Below, piece after piece: positions 4,875 through 5,012 of a stretch of 5,012 nucleotides of DNA. The notes below the pieces were generated by a model. It was not told the origin of the DNA and made no database searches. It saw only the letters and a list, made by a program, of their open reading frames with translations. Location of the stretch: the NCBI GenBank assembly GCA_028288905.1, contig JAQGHJ010000115.1, forward strand, positions 1 through 5,012. Reading direction: 5' to 3'. The stretch comes from Phycisphaerales bacterium. Its GTDB lineage: Bacteria > Planctomycetota > Phycisphaerae > Tepidisphaerales > Tepidisphaeraceae. The first letter of the stretch is position 1. Each line of letters begins with the position of its first letter. The position numbers and the translations under genes are program-made.

Positions 4875-5012
4875 ATGCCCAAGCCCGCGACCAAGCGAGG
4901 ACGTGAACCCGCCGCGACGACGTCGTTTGCCGACGGCCGGGCGGGCGGGCGGGCGGGCGGCCCGGCCGGCGGGCCGGCGCGGGTGAACCGGCGGGCGGTC
5001 GTGCACGCCGCG
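4875..5012 (+). CDS. Possible start of an unidentified protein, open to the right edge
   Basis: From the ATG at 4875, 46 codons stay open to the window end, mostly with G or C in third position. The translation begins MPKPATKRGREPAATT and continues into a Gly/Ala/Arg-rich stretch (ADGRAGGRAGGPAGGPAR), then NRRAVVHAA. It looks like a basic, disordered N-terminus. No ribosome site precedes the ATG; in-frame GTG codons at 4773 and 4794 are alternatives. In DNA this GC-rich, open frames arise by chance, and a minus-strand frame (4707-5006) is also open, so support is weak. No function can be proposed. Confidence 0.3.
   Translation, partial: MPKPATKRGREPAATTSFADGRAGGRAGGPAGGPARVNRRAVVHAA
4938..4960 (+). 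repeat. (CGGG)5 tetranucleotide tandem repeat, G-quadruplex potential
   Basis: Five CGGG units plus CGG run without interruption. On the plus strand this gives five GGG runs separated by single C residues (4939-4957), a canonical short-loop G-quadruplex pattern. It lies inside the possible partial gene at the right edge and encodes GRAGGRAGG-like residues there. Confidence 0.8.

Noticed and set aside
4707..5006. 99-residue minus-strand frame at the right edge
   Set aside because: Arg/Pro/Gly-rich with no motif and no ribosome site. It was judged no better than the competing plus-strand frame, and the latter is listed only at low confidence.

Overview
The window is high-GC bacterial DNA with mostly G/C third codon positions. 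It carries interspersed palindromic repeats built on CCGGAGCCCCGAAGGGGCG and CATAGCCCAGGGT. From memory, such repeats are typical of Gemmata-like Planctomycetes (Gemmataceae). The gene density, a stand-alone ddl and GC-rich intergenic repeats fit that, but the lineage is an inference and no marker gene in the window proves it.

Layout. (1) 1-529, minus: a TetR/AcrR-family repressor whose C-terminus runs off the left edge. (2) 530-640: an AT-rich divergent control region with a perfect 18-bp palindrome (597-614) and a looser pair of related half-sites (538-556). (3) 641-2068, plus: an amidase-signature hydrolase with an intact Lys-cisSer-Ser triad but an unusual sequence before the nucleophile. 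(4) 2125-3204, minus: an extended short-chain dehydrogenase of the PRISE type (progesterone 5-beta-reductase/iridoid synthase-like), convergent with the amidase. (5) 3205-3392: a divergent intergenic region with small palindromes and a 10-bp tandem repeat. (6) 3393-4313, plus: D-alanine--D-alanine ligase (ddl). (7) 4314-5012: about 700 bp with no convincing complete gene. It holds a 266-bp composite inverted repeat (4437-4702), then very GC-rich DNA with a (CGGG)5 run and a possible gene start running off the right edge.

How the parts relate. The TetR gene and the amidase form a classic divergent regulator/target pair, with the palindrome as likely operator. The regulator's cysteine-containing ligand domain and the nearby enone-reductase-type enzyme make sensing of a small electrophile or xenobiotic possible, but unproven. 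ddl is a housekeeping cell-wall gene with no evident link to the left half.

The least ordinary feature is the composite inverted repeat. Two copies of a multi-part element face each other with sub-element lengths and gaps conserved almost to the base, although the spacer sequences have diverged.
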